Source: Actinomycetes bacterium (lineage in GTDB: Bacteria > Actinomycetota > Acidimicrobiia > Acidimicrobiales > Acidimicrobiaceae). Taken from it: 64,000 nt of DNA. Under the pieces are notes generated by a model. It saw only the letters and a program-made list of their open reading frames with translations, did no database searches and had not been told where the DNA came from. This document shows, in pieces, positions 46,557 to 55,120 of the stretch. The DNA lies in the NCBI GenBank assembly GCA_021803345.1, contig JAJZLS010000046.1:2274-66273 (forward strand). The letters are read 5' to 3'. Made by a program: the position numbers and the translations under genes. Each line of letters opens with the position of its first letter. Position 1 is the first letter of the stretch.

Positions 46557-47738
46557 ATGGCTAAGAGTGAGGGCGGTTCTGACGGTCCAGTTGTAATTGT
46601 CGGTGGCGGAATTGGAGGTCTGGCCTCAGCTTTGTCGCTGGCCCGCGTTGGGCAGGAAGTGCTGGTTTTAGAAAAAGCACCTGAGTTTGCCGAAATTGGG
46701 GCTGGCCTGCAGTTGGCACCAAATGCTACCCGGGTACTGGAGTCACTCGGACTGCTGGAGAAAATAAAATCTCTTGGAGTCTTACCTAATAAATTGGTAA
46801 TCAGGGCTGCCCTTACCGATACTCCGCTCACCTACCTTGAGATAGGCGAGGATTTCCTTCGACGTTATGAAACCCCTTATGTTGTGATGCATCGGAATGA
46901 TCTTCTAAGCACCATTTTGCAAGCCTGCCAGGAGGAACCCTCGATTGAACTTTGTCCCGGCAAAGAGATTATCGAGGTGGATAACACCGATGGCGGGATC
47001 GTTGCAACATGTTCTGATGGTTCTTCCTACCGCGGGAAAGCCTTAATTGGAGCTGATGGTCTTTGGTCAACAGTCAGAAAGAAGTTGGTGGATGATTCCC
47101 CTATTTGTTCCGGATACGTAGCTTATAGAGGTGCAGTACCCATAGAGATGGCGACTGTGCACGCACCATTAGATGAGGTAGTTGCCTGGATTGGACCTGG
47201 GATGCATTACGTTCAGTATCCCCTCCGATCAGGAAAACTCTATAACCAGGTTGCTGTGTTTAGAAGCGATCAGTATCTTGAAGGCAAAGAGGATTGGGGT
47301 AATCCCGAGGAGCTGGACCTCAAATTATCGGCGGCCTGCGATCATATAAAAGCTGCCAGCAAGTTGCTTGGCAAAGACCATCGATGGCCAATGTATGACC
47401 GGGATCCAATTGACCGATGGACCGAGGGAAATATAACTTTACTTGGAGATGCGGCTCATCCCATGCTTCAGTATTTAGCACAAGGGGCATGCCAGGCTAT
47501 TGAGGACGCGTACGTCATCGGTGAGGTGTTCAAGGCGCCTCACGACAGCGTGCATGAGGCATTAGTGAAATATGAGAATATTCGCAGGCCGCACGCATCT
47601 CGAATTCAAACAACGGCAAGGACTTGGGGCGACATTTGGCATATTGATGGACTAGGGATGATGCTGCGGGATGAGTTATTCAGGCAAAGGGATCCTGATG
47701 ACCATACTCATATTGAATGGATTTACGGAAAGCACTAG
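46557..47738 (+). CDS. FAD monooxygenase, 3-hydroxybenzoate 6-hydroxylase/salicylate hydroxylase type
   Basis: A class A flavoprotein hydroxylase of 393 residues. It has the FAD motif VVIVGGGIGGLASALSLA (about 9-26), the NAD(P)H/FAD motif LIGADGLWS near 164, and the second FAD motif GDAAHPM near 300. Members hydroxylate aromatic acids: 3-hydroxybenzoate to gentisate or salicylate to catechol. Because gentisate dioxygenase and the rest of the gentisate pathway follow, 3-hydroxybenzoate 6-hydroxylase is favoured; salicylate 5-hydroxylation is less likely for this enzyme class. ATG at 46557 with AAAAGGTGG upstream is preferred to a TTG 24 bp earlier. Confidence 0.85.
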   Translation: MAKSEGGSDGPVVIVGGGIGGLASALSLARVGQEVLVLEKAPEFAEIGAGLQLAPNATRVLESLGLLEKIKSLGVLPNKLVIRAALTDTPLTYLEIGEDFLRRYETPYVVMHRNDLLSTILQACQEEPSIELCPGKEIIEVDNTDGGIVATCSDGSSYRGKALIGADGLWSTVRKKLVDDSPICSGYVAYRGAVPIEMATVHAPLDEVVAWIGPGMHYVQYPLRSGKLYNQVAVFRSDQYLEGKEDWGNPEELDLKLSAACDHIKAASKLLGKDHRWPMYDRDPIDRWTEGNITLLGDAAHPMLQYLAQGACQAIEDAYVIGEVFKAPHDSVHEALVKYENIRRPHASRIQTTARTWGDIWHIDGLGMMLRDELFRQRDPDDHTHIEWIYGKH

Positions 47739-47777
47739 TCATTAGTTGTCTTGCTGTGCGAATCTCCCAGGAATTAT

Positions 47778-47859
47778 TTATTTGCACAGATGTAAATAAG
47801 GTATGATCGAATATCTTTACGGGATCTCGCTTGGACTCTATTCACGAAATAAATAGAGT
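47778..47859 (+). promoter_or_regulatory. Two inverted repeats upstream of marR
   Basis: The first is an imperfect palindrome TTATTTGCA-N4-TGTAAATAA (47778-47799, one mismatched pair), the size and shape of a MarR-family operator. The second is ACTCTATT (47835-47842) with AATAGAGT (47852-47859), separated by 9 bases, in the presumed 5' leader. Autoregulation of the MarR gene through one or both is inferred. Confidence 0.5.
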
Positions 47860-47930
47860 TTGTTGAATTCTAAATGGACTACCGGCAAGAGGTGTGGAGG
47901 CTGTTGTACTGCAAAGATGAAGGTGAGGGC

Positions 47931-48392
47931 ATGGCTCGACTAAAGGAGGGTAAAGACGTAGTTGAAGATGCCTTTGATCTTGACTTTGCGCCTGGACACC
48001 TGATACGCAGGGTACAGCAGGTTCATACCTCAGTGTGGGCATCGGTAGTTGGCGAAGATTTGACCAGCCCTCAATTTGCAGTGCTAAACGTACTCTACAG
48101 CAAGCCGGGAATTGACCAGACAATGCTGAGTTCACTGACCTCGCTTGATACTTCTACCTGCCAGGATATAGTTGCACGCCTAAGACACAAGGGCCTTATT
48201 GAACGTTCAAGAGATGATTCTGATGGTCGGCGATGGCTGCTGAGGCTGAGTGAGAAAGGTAAGAGTACTAGAGGTCAGGTGGTGCCTAAAGTAAGAGAGG
48301 TTGGGGAGATACTGCTTCGATCGCTTGAGCCCGATGACCGGGTATCTCTCACCAGACTGCTCTATGAGGTGGCACGAGGGACTGGTAATTAA
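47931..48392 (+). CDS. MarR-family transcriptional regulator
   Basis: A 153-residue winged-helix regulator. The recognition region reads LTSPQFAVLNVLYSKPGIDQTMLSSLTSLDTSTCQDIVARLRHKGLIERSRDDSDGRR in overlapping parts; the wing DSDGRRW is typical. MarR proteins usually repress aromatic catabolism genes and release DNA when the aromatic compound binds. It is embedded in the gentisate island, so it probably controls it. ATG at 47931 has a purine-rich site before it; an earlier ATG at 47874 has none. Confidence 0.88.
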   Translation: MARLKEGKDVVEDAFDLDFAPGHLIRRVQQVHTSVWASVVGEDLTSPQFAVLNVLYSKPGIDQTMLSSLTSLDTSTCQDIVARLRHKGLIERSRDDSDGRRWLLRLSEKGKSTRGQVVPKVREVGEILLRSLEPDDRVSLTRLLYEVARGTGN

Positions 48393-48454
48393 AGCTGTTT
48401 TGGATCATCATTAGTTAATGGATTGACGTCAAAAGTCAAGATCAAGGAGAACAA

Positions 48455-49438
48455 GTGAAACGAAGAATCACGCTGGCTTGCTGGGATTACGATAGAACAG
48501 CAGCATTGGCAGATGGAAGAGTTCAACCTGAGGGCATAGACCTCAACTATATTTCGCTTCCGGTCGAGGAGACATTTTTCCGAATGACCAGGAATGAGGA
48601 GTTTGAAATGTCTGAACTTTCACTGTCATCATATGTTCTAAGCAGGAACACCTCAGACCGTTTCATCGCCCTCCCGGTTTTTCCGTCCCGCGCTTTTAGG
48701 CATACTGGAATTTATATAAATACAAACAGTGGGATTAAAAAGCCTACCGATTTGATTGGCAAGGTGATAGGGATACCTGAATATCAGGTCACAGCGGCAG
48801 TATGGATCAGGGGAATGTTGGCGGATCACTATGGAGTTCCCATAGATTCGGTCAGTTACCGCACCGGTGGATTGCATGAGCCGGGCCGATATGAGAAGAT
48901 CTCGATCCACCCCAAAGGTGTTGAGATAATTCCAATACCTAAGCATAGGACTCTTTCAGAGATGCTTCTTTCCGGGGAAATTGATGCAATTTACAGCCCC
49001 AGGTCCCCTCAGCCATTCTTAGATAAGAATCCATTAGTCGATCGATTGTGGGCAGATTCACAGCAGGCAGAGATGGACTATTTCAAAGCCACCGGGATAT
49101 TTCCGATCATGCATACGATTGTTATGCGCAAAGACGTCTATGAGTCAGGCAAATGGATAGCCGGATCCATGTACAAAGCTTTCCTGGAGTCGAAGGCGTT
49201 GGTGATTAAGCGGCTGGAGGAAAGCGTCGCATTGCTTCACACTCTCCCCTGGAGTATTCAGAACTATGAGGAGACAAAGAAGGTTATGGGGGAAGACTAT
49301 TGGCCTTACGGAGTTGAAGCAAATCGGACTGTTTTAGAGGGTTTTCTTAAATACTCTTACGATCAGGGCCTGGCTAACAGGGCCTATGAAATCGAGGAGC
49401 TGTTTGCTCCCGAGACTCATGAACTGGTTCTAATCTAG
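48455..49438 (+). CDS. 4,5-dihydroxyphthalate decarboxylase-family protein
   Basis: A 327-residue protein of the Pht5 family, whose fold resembles periplasmic binding proteins but which lacks a signal peptide here. Features are ACWDYDRTAALADGRVQPEGIDLNY at the start, FFRMTRNEEFEMSELSLSSY near 48-67, FPSRAFRHTGIYIN near 77-90, and GVPEYQ-like/IYSPRSPQPF segments. Pht5 removes one carboxylate from 4,5-dihydroxyphthalate and is also reported to act on 4-hydroxyphthalate, giving 3-hydroxybenzoate, the presumed substrate of the monooxygenase at 46557. GTG at 48455 follows AGGAG. The exact substrate is inferred. Confidence 0.75.
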   Translation: MKRRITLACWDYDRTAALADGRVQPEGIDLNYISLPVEETFFRMTRNEEFEMSELSLSSYVLSRNTSDRFIALPVFPSRAFRHTGIYINTNSGIKKPTDLIGKVIGIPEYQVTAAVWIRGMLADHYGVPIDSVSYRTGGLHEPGRYEKISIHPKGVEIIPIPKHRTLSEMLLSGEIDAIYSPRSPQPFLDKNPLVDRLWADSQQAEMDYFKATGIFPIMHTIVMRKDVYESGKWIAGSMYKAFLESKALVIKRLEESVALLHTLPWSIQNYEETKKVMGEDYWPYGVEANRTVLEGFLKYSYDQGLANRAYEIEELFAPETHELVLI

Positions 49439-49492
49439 GTTGCCGCAGATTAGATGGTAAGTGTTAGGGATTAGCAAGCGGGGGAGCACAAG

Positions 49493-50395
49493 GTGCGTCT
49501 ATTAAGTTTTGGAGAAAATGGGTCTAGTGTAGCGGTGTTATGCCACGACCAGACTGTGGTTGACATAAGCGGCGCTATCCCAGATTCCTGGGAGAGATCC
49601 CGAGGTTTGATGAGAGCTGTGATCTCCAATTTTGAGAGTCTACGAGGCGGAATTGAGAAGCTGGCATCCGAGGGTAATGGAGTTCCGTTGGACTCCCTTA
49701 CCCTGACCGCCCCTGTGCCCGATCCTTCGAAGATAGTTGCTGCACCGGTGAACTATTTGGATCATATGACAGAGATGAATCAAGCCAGTCATATCGATTC
49801 TCTGGGAGTATTTTTGAAAGCACCCTCTTCTTTGATCGGCCATCGTGGCACAGTCAGGCTTCCCTATAGCGATAGAAGATTCGATCAGGAAGGCGAACTG
49901 TGCTTTGTCATTTCAAGGCAAGCCCGAAATGTAAAAGCCGACAATGCTTTCGACTATATCTTCGGTTTCAGTATTGCGCTAGACATCACCATGCGTGGAG
50001 GAGAGGACAGATCCACCAGGAAATCCTTTGACACGTTTACTCCAATGGGGCCATGGATCCTAACAAGCGACGAAATCAATTCACTTGCGGATCTCCAGCT
50101 CCGCTGTTGGGTGAATGACGAACTGAGGCAACAGGCCAAAATTTCGCAGCTGATTTGGGGAGTCCCTGAACTGCTTGAGTATGTTTCCTCGGTAATGACG
50201 CTATTGCCCGGAGATATTATTTCCACTGGGACTCCTGCAGGCGTGGGCCCAATAGACAGTGGTGACGTGATAGTTGCTGAGGTGTCAGAGATAGGCAGGT
50301 TAAAAGTCCATGTGAGCGACCAAGGAGCAACGCTCTCTGTAACTAAAGGTGCAGCTACTGGAGCGCTGGGATTACAAGGAATGAAGCAGAGCTAG
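49493..50395 (+). CDS. Fumarylacetoacetate hydrolase-family protein (first copy)
   Basis: A 300-residue FAH-fold enzyme; these cleave or hydrate C-C bonds in ring-fission products with Mg2+. Metal ligands are seen in DQEGELCFVI (E..E) and the following Asp region; the C-terminal STGTPAGVG motif is diagnostic. In the gentisate route a FAH enzyme hydrolyses fumarylpyruvate or maleylpyruvate; a second copy occurs at 51784, so one may have a different task such as an isomerase/decarboxylase. The start GTG at 49493 follows GGGGAG. Confidence 0.85.
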   Translation: MRLLSFGENGSSVAVLCHDQTVVDISGAIPDSWERSRGLMRAVISNFESLRGGIEKLASEGNGVPLDSLTLTAPVPDPSKIVAAPVNYLDHMTEMNQASHIDSLGVFLKAPSSLIGHRGTVRLPYSDRRFDQEGELCFVISRQARNVKADNAFDYIFGFSIALDITMRGGEDRSTRKSFDTFTPMGPWILTSDEINSLADLQLRCWVNDELRQQAKISQLIWGVPELLEYVSSVMTLLPGDIISTGTPAGVGPIDSGDVIVAEVSEIGRLKVHVSDQGATLSVTKGAATGALGLQGMKQS

Positions 50396-50565
50396 GAACC
50401 AAAGCGACGGGTAAATCCGGTCTTTCACTTTGGGTCAATAAGTCTTAATATGGTGAATAAGGAAACGCATGAATCGGAGATTTAATTGTCGTATTTGGAT
50501 TGTCCATTCGGCTATAGGTGTGATGGTGTTCGGAAAGTAATTTCTTCAAGGAAAGGAGATTAGAT

Positions 50566-51627
50566 ATGGCGAGTCCGAAATTTACGGCTCCAGATGGAAT
50601 GCCGAAACAGGATCAAGTAAACGAGTTCTATCAAGCTGTCGCAGAGGCAGATTTACAGCCCCTTTGGGTGCAAAAAGGAATAATGCCAAAGGAGCCGCCT
50701 TTGGCCGCCGTTCCTTTTGCATGGAAATGGAAGACACTAAAAGAACTGGCCGAACGTTCGGGCGAATTGATTCCGATTGATCGTGGTGGGGACCGCAGGG
50801 TACTTTCGCTGTCGAATCCCGGTCTTTCGGGTCAACCCTTTGCAACTCCCACCCTTTGGGGTGCGGTTCAGTATTTAGGACCTGGTGAGGTTGCTCCTGC
50901 TCACCGTCATACTCCAGCAGCTCTTCGATTTGTGATAGAGGGTTCAGGAGTGTGGACGCTCGTAAATGGGGATCCTGTTGCAATGTCACCTGGCGATCTG
51001 GTACTGACACCCAGTTGGTCATGGCACGAGCACCACAACCCTGGTGATGTGCCTATGCTTTGGTTCGACGCACTTGATCTGCCACTTGCCAGGTCACTGG
51101 ATGCAGTATTTTTCGAAAACGGTCCAGATCAAATGGTAAACAGGGCAGTGGATCCCACCTCTAACTCGGAACTCCATTTTGGAAGCGGAGCAGGTCTCGT
51201 CCCGTTTGAAGAAAAGGTCACCCAGGCTTATTCTCCACTTTTTGCTTATCGCTGGAAGGATACTGATAGAGCTCTGGCAAATACGTTACGAAAGAGTGAA
51301 ACTGGCACTGCCTCGCTGAGGTTTGTCGATCCCACAAGAGGAATCGACGTCATGCCTACCATGAGGTGCTCCATGCACAGAGTAAGCGCCGGGGCAAAGA
51401 CGCGTACTAGTAGAAGAAACGGGTCGTCTGTTTGGGTCACCTTCAGAGGTTCTGCAGTGGCGACCATCGGTGAAGAGCGGTTCTATCTTGACGAGGGAGA
51501 CATGTTCGCAGTTCCATCCTGGTGTCCAATTAGTATCGAAGCAACCCATGATGCAGACTTTTTCTGCACGTCTGATGCTCCGGTTTTTGAGGCGCTGGGT
51601 TTAGATAGGGCCGAATTTTTGGACTAG
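50566..51627 (+). CDS. Gentisate 1,2-dioxygenase
   Basis: Ring-cleaving iron(II) enzyme that opens gentisate to maleylpyruvate. It is a bicupin of 353 residues: the first cupin has GEVAPAHRHTPAALRFVIEGSG (metal His pair near 110) and TPSWSWHEHHNPG (near 146), and a second cupin lies at about 260-340. The lengths and motifs match gentisate dioxygenases rather than homogentisate or hydroxynaphthoate enzymes, though 1-hydroxy-2-naphthoate and salicylate 1,2-dioxygenases are close relatives. AAGGAG precedes the ATG. Confidence 0.9.
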   Translation: MASPKFTAPDGMPKQDQVNEFYQAVAEADLQPLWVQKGIMPKEPPLAAVPFAWKWKTLKELAERSGELIPIDRGGDRRVLSLSNPGLSGQPFATPTLWGAVQYLGPGEVAPAHRHTPAALRFVIEGSGVWTLVNGDPVAMSPGDLVLTPSWSWHEHHNPGDVPMLWFDALDLPLARSLDAVFFENGPDQMVNRAVDPTSNSELHFGSGAGLVPFEEKVTQAYSPLFAYRWKDTDRALANTLRKSETGTASLRFVDPTRGIDVMPTMRCSMHRVSAGAKTRTSRRNGSSVWVTFRGSAVATIGEERFYLDEGDMFAVPSWCPISIEATHDADFFCTSDAPVFEALGLDRAEFLD

Positions 51628-51632
51628 ATTGC

Positions 51633-51666
51633 GTTTTCGGGGCCCAAATGTGGCCCCAAAAATATT
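51633..51666 (+). terminator. Rho-independent terminator after gentisate dioxygenase gene
   Basis: GGGGCC (51639-51644), loop CAAATGT, GGCCCC (51652-51657), flanked by TTTT on the left and AAAAATATTTTT on the right. It is the clearest intrinsic terminator in the window, with a GC-rich perfect stem and a following T-rich tract. Confidence 0.85.
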
Positions 51667-51783
51667 TTTGTGCGTTTTAGCAGTTACGCGTTCCAATCTT
51701 TCTTGGTTCGCGTGTTTTTAGATGATTAGCTTTATATTTTTCATCGAGTCTGGATGTTTGGGCTCAGGACTGAGGGGTTGAGA

Positions 51784-52608
51784 ATGAAATTAGCTACAAT
51801 TCGTGTCTCTGGCGGTACTAGAGCGGTAAGGATTGATGGAGACCAGGCGGTTGAACTCGATTACTTGGACGTTGGGGCAGTTTTGGCTGATCCCTCATGG
51901 AAAAGCGGGGCTAAAGAGACTGGGAACACCTATTCGGTAGATGGTCTCAACTATGCAACGTTGGTACCTTCACCATCGAAAATCATATGTGTTGGGCTGA
52001 ATTATCGGAACCATATATTGGAGATGGGTAGAGAACTTCCCACCTATCCGACACTGTTTGCAAAGTTTACGGACTCCCTGATCGGAGCCAATGACGATAT
52101 CGCACTGACTAAAGCGTCGGTAATGATGGACTGGGAAGCTGAACTTGGAGTTGTGGTTGGCAGCACTGTCAGAAATTGTTCGGAGGAAGAGGCGGCTGAG
52201 GCTATTGCCGGCTTTACGATAGTGAATGACGTTACTGCGCGAGATTGGCAGAATAGGACACTGCAGTGGCTGCAAGGAAAGACTTTTGAAGCGTCCACGC
52301 CGGTCGGACCCCACCTTGTCGCAATGGAAATCTCCAAAGTCACAGACGAGGGATTGGATCTGAGTTGCGAAGTGAATGGCGAAATAGTTCAACAGACCTC
52401 CACTAAGGATCTGGTATTCAATCCTGTCGCCCTGGTCTCTTACATTTCACAAATCACAACCCTAAGGCCAGGTGACCTGATTGCTACCGGCACTCCAGGA
52501 GGAGTAGGCCACGCCAGGAAGCCGCCTCGCTATCTCAAAGACGGGGACAGGCTGGTAACTAGGATAGAAGGTATTGGTGAGCTGACCAATATCTGTCGGA
52601 ATGTTTGA
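51784..52608 (+). CDS. Fumarylacetoacetate hydrolase-family protein, probable fumarylpyruvate hydrolase
   Basis: A 274-residue FAH-fold enzyme with the metal motif DWEAELGVVVG near 116 and the end motif ATGTPGGVGHARKPPRYLKDGD. Its position directly before the maleylpyruvate isomerase gene makes fumarylpyruvate hydrolase (to fumarate and pyruvate) the best reading. ATG at 51784 has GAGGGG before it and is preferred to a codon 30 bp earlier. It follows a strong terminator, so it probably starts a second transcription unit. Confidence 0.85.
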   Translation: MKLATIRVSGGTRAVRIDGDQAVELDYLDVGAVLADPSWKSGAKETGNTYSVDGLNYATLVPSPSKIICVGLNYRNHILEMGRELPTYPTLFAKFTDSLIGANDDIALTKASVMMDWEAELGVVVGSTVRNCSEEEAAEAIAGFTIVNDVTARDWQNRTLQWLQGKTFEASTPVGPHLVAMEISKVTDEGLDLSCEVNGEIVQQTSTKDLVFNPVALVSYISQITTLRPGDLIATGTPGGVGHARKPPRYLKDGDRLVTRIEGIGELTNICRNV

Positions 52609-52631
52609 TTAACCAGAAAAGAGAGAGCACT

Positions 52632-53363
52632 GTGACTTTTAATCAGGCGGAATTCGAAAGACAGATACGTTGGATGGACCAAGGCACCGGCCTTTTTGAA
52701 AAAGGACTCGGAATGCTCAACCAGGAAACTCTGCGCCAACCGTCTCTGCTAGAGGGCTGGTCTGACGCTCTGCTCATTGCCCACGTCATTTCAAATGCCC
52801 GAGCTCTAGTGAACCTTACGGTTTGGGCGAAAACTGGGATAGAAACCCCCATGTATCAGAGTAATGAGCAGAGGGCAAAAGACATCGAAGAAGGTGCCGC
52901 CAAGCCATTGTCTGAATTGGTAGGCGAATTTTCCTCGTCAAGTAAGGACTTGGCTGAGGCAATCAGTTCACTCACTGATGACCAGCTTACATACACTGTG
53001 AAAAGTGCCCGTGGTAGAGATATACCGGTGTTTGAAATAGCGTGGATGCGTAACAGGGAGATTTGGGTTCACTCCGTAGACCTTAACGTGGGTATTTCAT
53101 TTTCTGAATTTCCGCTAGAACTGCTAGTTGCTCTAATGGAGGAAGTAGTGTCCACCTTCCCCTCCCGGCAGGATCCCCCACAGCTACGTCTGATTGCAAC
53201 AGACGTAGCCAGGATCTGGTTGACACATGAAATTCCAGATGCGGTATCAACTACTGGCAGCCTTTCAGATTTGTTGGCTTACATGATTGGGAGAAGTGAA
53301 GGAGAGGGTCTCTCATTTAGCACTTCAGATGGCAGCGCCCCAAAGGTGCCAGCTTGGTTGTAA
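52632..53363 (+). CDS. Mycothiol-type maleylpyruvate isomerase (MDMPI/DinB-like)
   Basis: A 243-residue protein with the DinB-like four-helix MDMPI_N domain and a C-terminal domain. The zinc-binding pattern is His in HVISNARALVNL and Glu/His in REIWVHSVDLNVG. Members isomerise maleylpyruvate to fumarylpyruvate with mycothiol, a thiol made only by actinobacteria. The GTG at 52632, after AGAGAGAG, is preferred to a TTG at 52605. It completes the gentisate pathway with genes at 50566 and 51784. Confidence 0.88.
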   Translation: MTFNQAEFERQIRWMDQGTGLFEKGLGMLNQETLRQPSLLEGWSDALLIAHVISNARALVNLTVWAKTGIETPMYQSNEQRAKDIEEGAAKPLSELVGEFSSSSKDLAEAISSLTDDQLTYTVKSARGRDIPVFEIAWMRNREIWVHSVDLNVGISFSEFPLELLVALMEEVVSTFPSRQDPPQLRLIATDVARIWLTHEIPDAVSTTGSLSDLLAYMIGRSEGEGLSFSTSDGSAPKVPAWL

Positions 53364-53638
53364 ATTATATTGGCATCTTCAATTCCGGGGAGTCGGCAAT
53401 TGGTGGTGAGCTTGGCAGATATTCAAAGATAAGTCACTAGGTAATGGAGATCCAGGAGGGGTCTGCTTCCCAAGTTTCAACTCTTGCCATGGATAGGTTT
53501 TATTAAGATTTTTTGCCAGATTTATACTATGAAAATCGCATGTCAAAGGTAATAATTTGGATTGAGCTTGGTTAATTGTGCCATAAAATGCCAAAAAGGA
53601 ATTTGGAATTTTCGAAAAGGCGTGTTATTTCAGTGTAT

Positions 53639-55096
53639 ATGCGTAGGGTAAAAATCATATGTACATTAGGTCCAGCCACTGAGTCGGAGCAGGTTCTCAA
53701 CGCTCTCGTTGCCGGTGGAATGGATATTGCCCGGCTGAATTTCTCGCATGGTACTCACGAGCTTCACCAAAAGACTTTTGAGCAGCTGCGCAAGATCGCC
53801 AAGTCCCATGGTCGTCACGTCGGAATCCTGGCCGATATCTCCGGTCCTAAGCTACGAGTTGGAGTTCTGGAAAATCCAATTGAACTTTCAGTGGGCGACG
53901 TTGTAGAGCTGAGAGAAGTGGATGATGCTCCCGCGTCCGATCGGTCGATTCCGATATCTGCCCTTGGAACGCTGTCTCAACTCGAGGTAGGCGAGACCGT
54001 GAGTTTTGCCGACGGTGCAATCGTGATGACAGTGGTTTCAGTTTCGGGTCAGAGAGTGCAGGCAAGCGTTGAGGTTGGAGGAACTCTTGGTTCTAGAAAA
54101 GGGGTTAATTTTCCTCAGGCGCAAATTCGACTCCCATCTCTTACTGAAAAAGACATTGAAGATATCAAGTTTTGCGTAAATCTGGGAGTTGATTTTTTTG
54201 CTATTTCCTTTGTTCGCAGAGTAGAGGATGTGCTGCTTGCCAGAGAAGTGATCTCCAAGTTTTCACCAAGTCATGCTCATCGGATCATTTCTAAGATTGA
54301 GCGTCCAGAAGCACTTGATGATATTGAAGCCATAGTCAGGGCTTCTGATGGGATTATGGTGGCCAGGGGAGACCTGGGTGTTGAGATTCCACCAGAGCAA
54401 GTTCCGATAGAACAGAAGAGGATAATACATCTCTGCAATACCATAGGTAGACCGGTTGTTACGGCTACCCAAATGTTGGAGTCAATGATTATTTCAACGA
54501 TGCCAACACGCGCTGAGGCTGCAGATGTGGCAAACGCGATATTTGATGGAACTGACGCAGTGATGTTGTCGGCTGAGACCGCTTCCGGAGCGCACCCGAT
54601 AGAAGCCTTCACCTACATGGCCAGAATTTCATCGAGAGCTGAGGAAGAGCTCCAAAACCAAGCTTTAACCTTATTGAATCGTCCTGAGCCTTCGCGGGAG
54701 ACTATTGCAGATGGTATTGGTTACTGTGCCGAGCAGCTGACCCGTTATCTGCCTATCAAAGCCATTGTGGCGGTTACAGAATCAGGACATAGTGCCCGTG
54801 TTATCTCTAAGTTCAGGCCTTCGGTGCCGGTTATCGGAGCCACTATAAGCGAGTCTGCAGCACGCAGCTTGAGCCTCAGTTTTGGTGTTATGCCGTTAGT
54901 GGTTGGCGAGTCTTCGGTGGATACTGAAAAGGTGATCCTGTCTGCATTGGCACAGGCCAAAGATACGGGGCTTCTGGCTGACGGCGACCTCTGTGTTGTG
55001 GTCGCCGGTATTCCATTTGGCCAGCGTGGAACCACCAACCTGGTAAAGGTTCAACGAGTAGGCGACGGGTTCCTGGTGAACCATGATTCTCAGTAG
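53639..55096 (+). CDS. pyk: Pyruvate kinase
   Basis: Makes ATP and pyruvate from phosphoenolpyruvate. The 485-residue protein keeps MRRVKIICTLGPAT at the N-terminus, ARLNFSHG near 32, the active-site block RGDLGVEIP near 242, TQMLESMI, and the Mn/Mg site region AETASGAHP. The ATG at 53639 matches family starts; the frame opens earlier (53576) but the extra residues are atypical. It is transcribed alone and converges with the YbjQ operon. Confidence 0.96.
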   Translation: MRRVKIICTLGPATESEQVLNALVAGGMDIARLNFSHGTHELHQKTFEQLRKIAKSHGRHVGILADISGPKLRVGVLENPIELSVGDVVELREVDDAPASDRSIPISALGTLSQLEVGETVSFADGAIVMTVVSVSGQRVQASVEVGGTLGSRKGVNFPQAQIRLPSLTEKDIEDIKFCVNLGVDFFAISFVRRVEDVLLAREVISKFSPSHAHRIISKIERPEALDDIEAIVRASDGIMVARGDLGVEIPPEQVPIEQKRIIHLCNTIGRPVVTATQMLESMIISTMPTRAEAADVANAIFDGTDAVMLSAETASGAHPIEAFTYMARISSRAEEELQNQALTLLNRPEPSRETIADGIGYCAEQLTRYLPIKAIVAVTESGHSARVISKFRPSVPVIGATISESAARSLSLSFGVMPLVVGESSVDTEKVILSALAQAKDTGLLADGDLCVVVAGIPFGQRGTTNLVKVQRVGDGFLVNHDSQ

Positions 55097-55120
55097 ATCG
55101 TTTTATGCTCCGACGGGATT

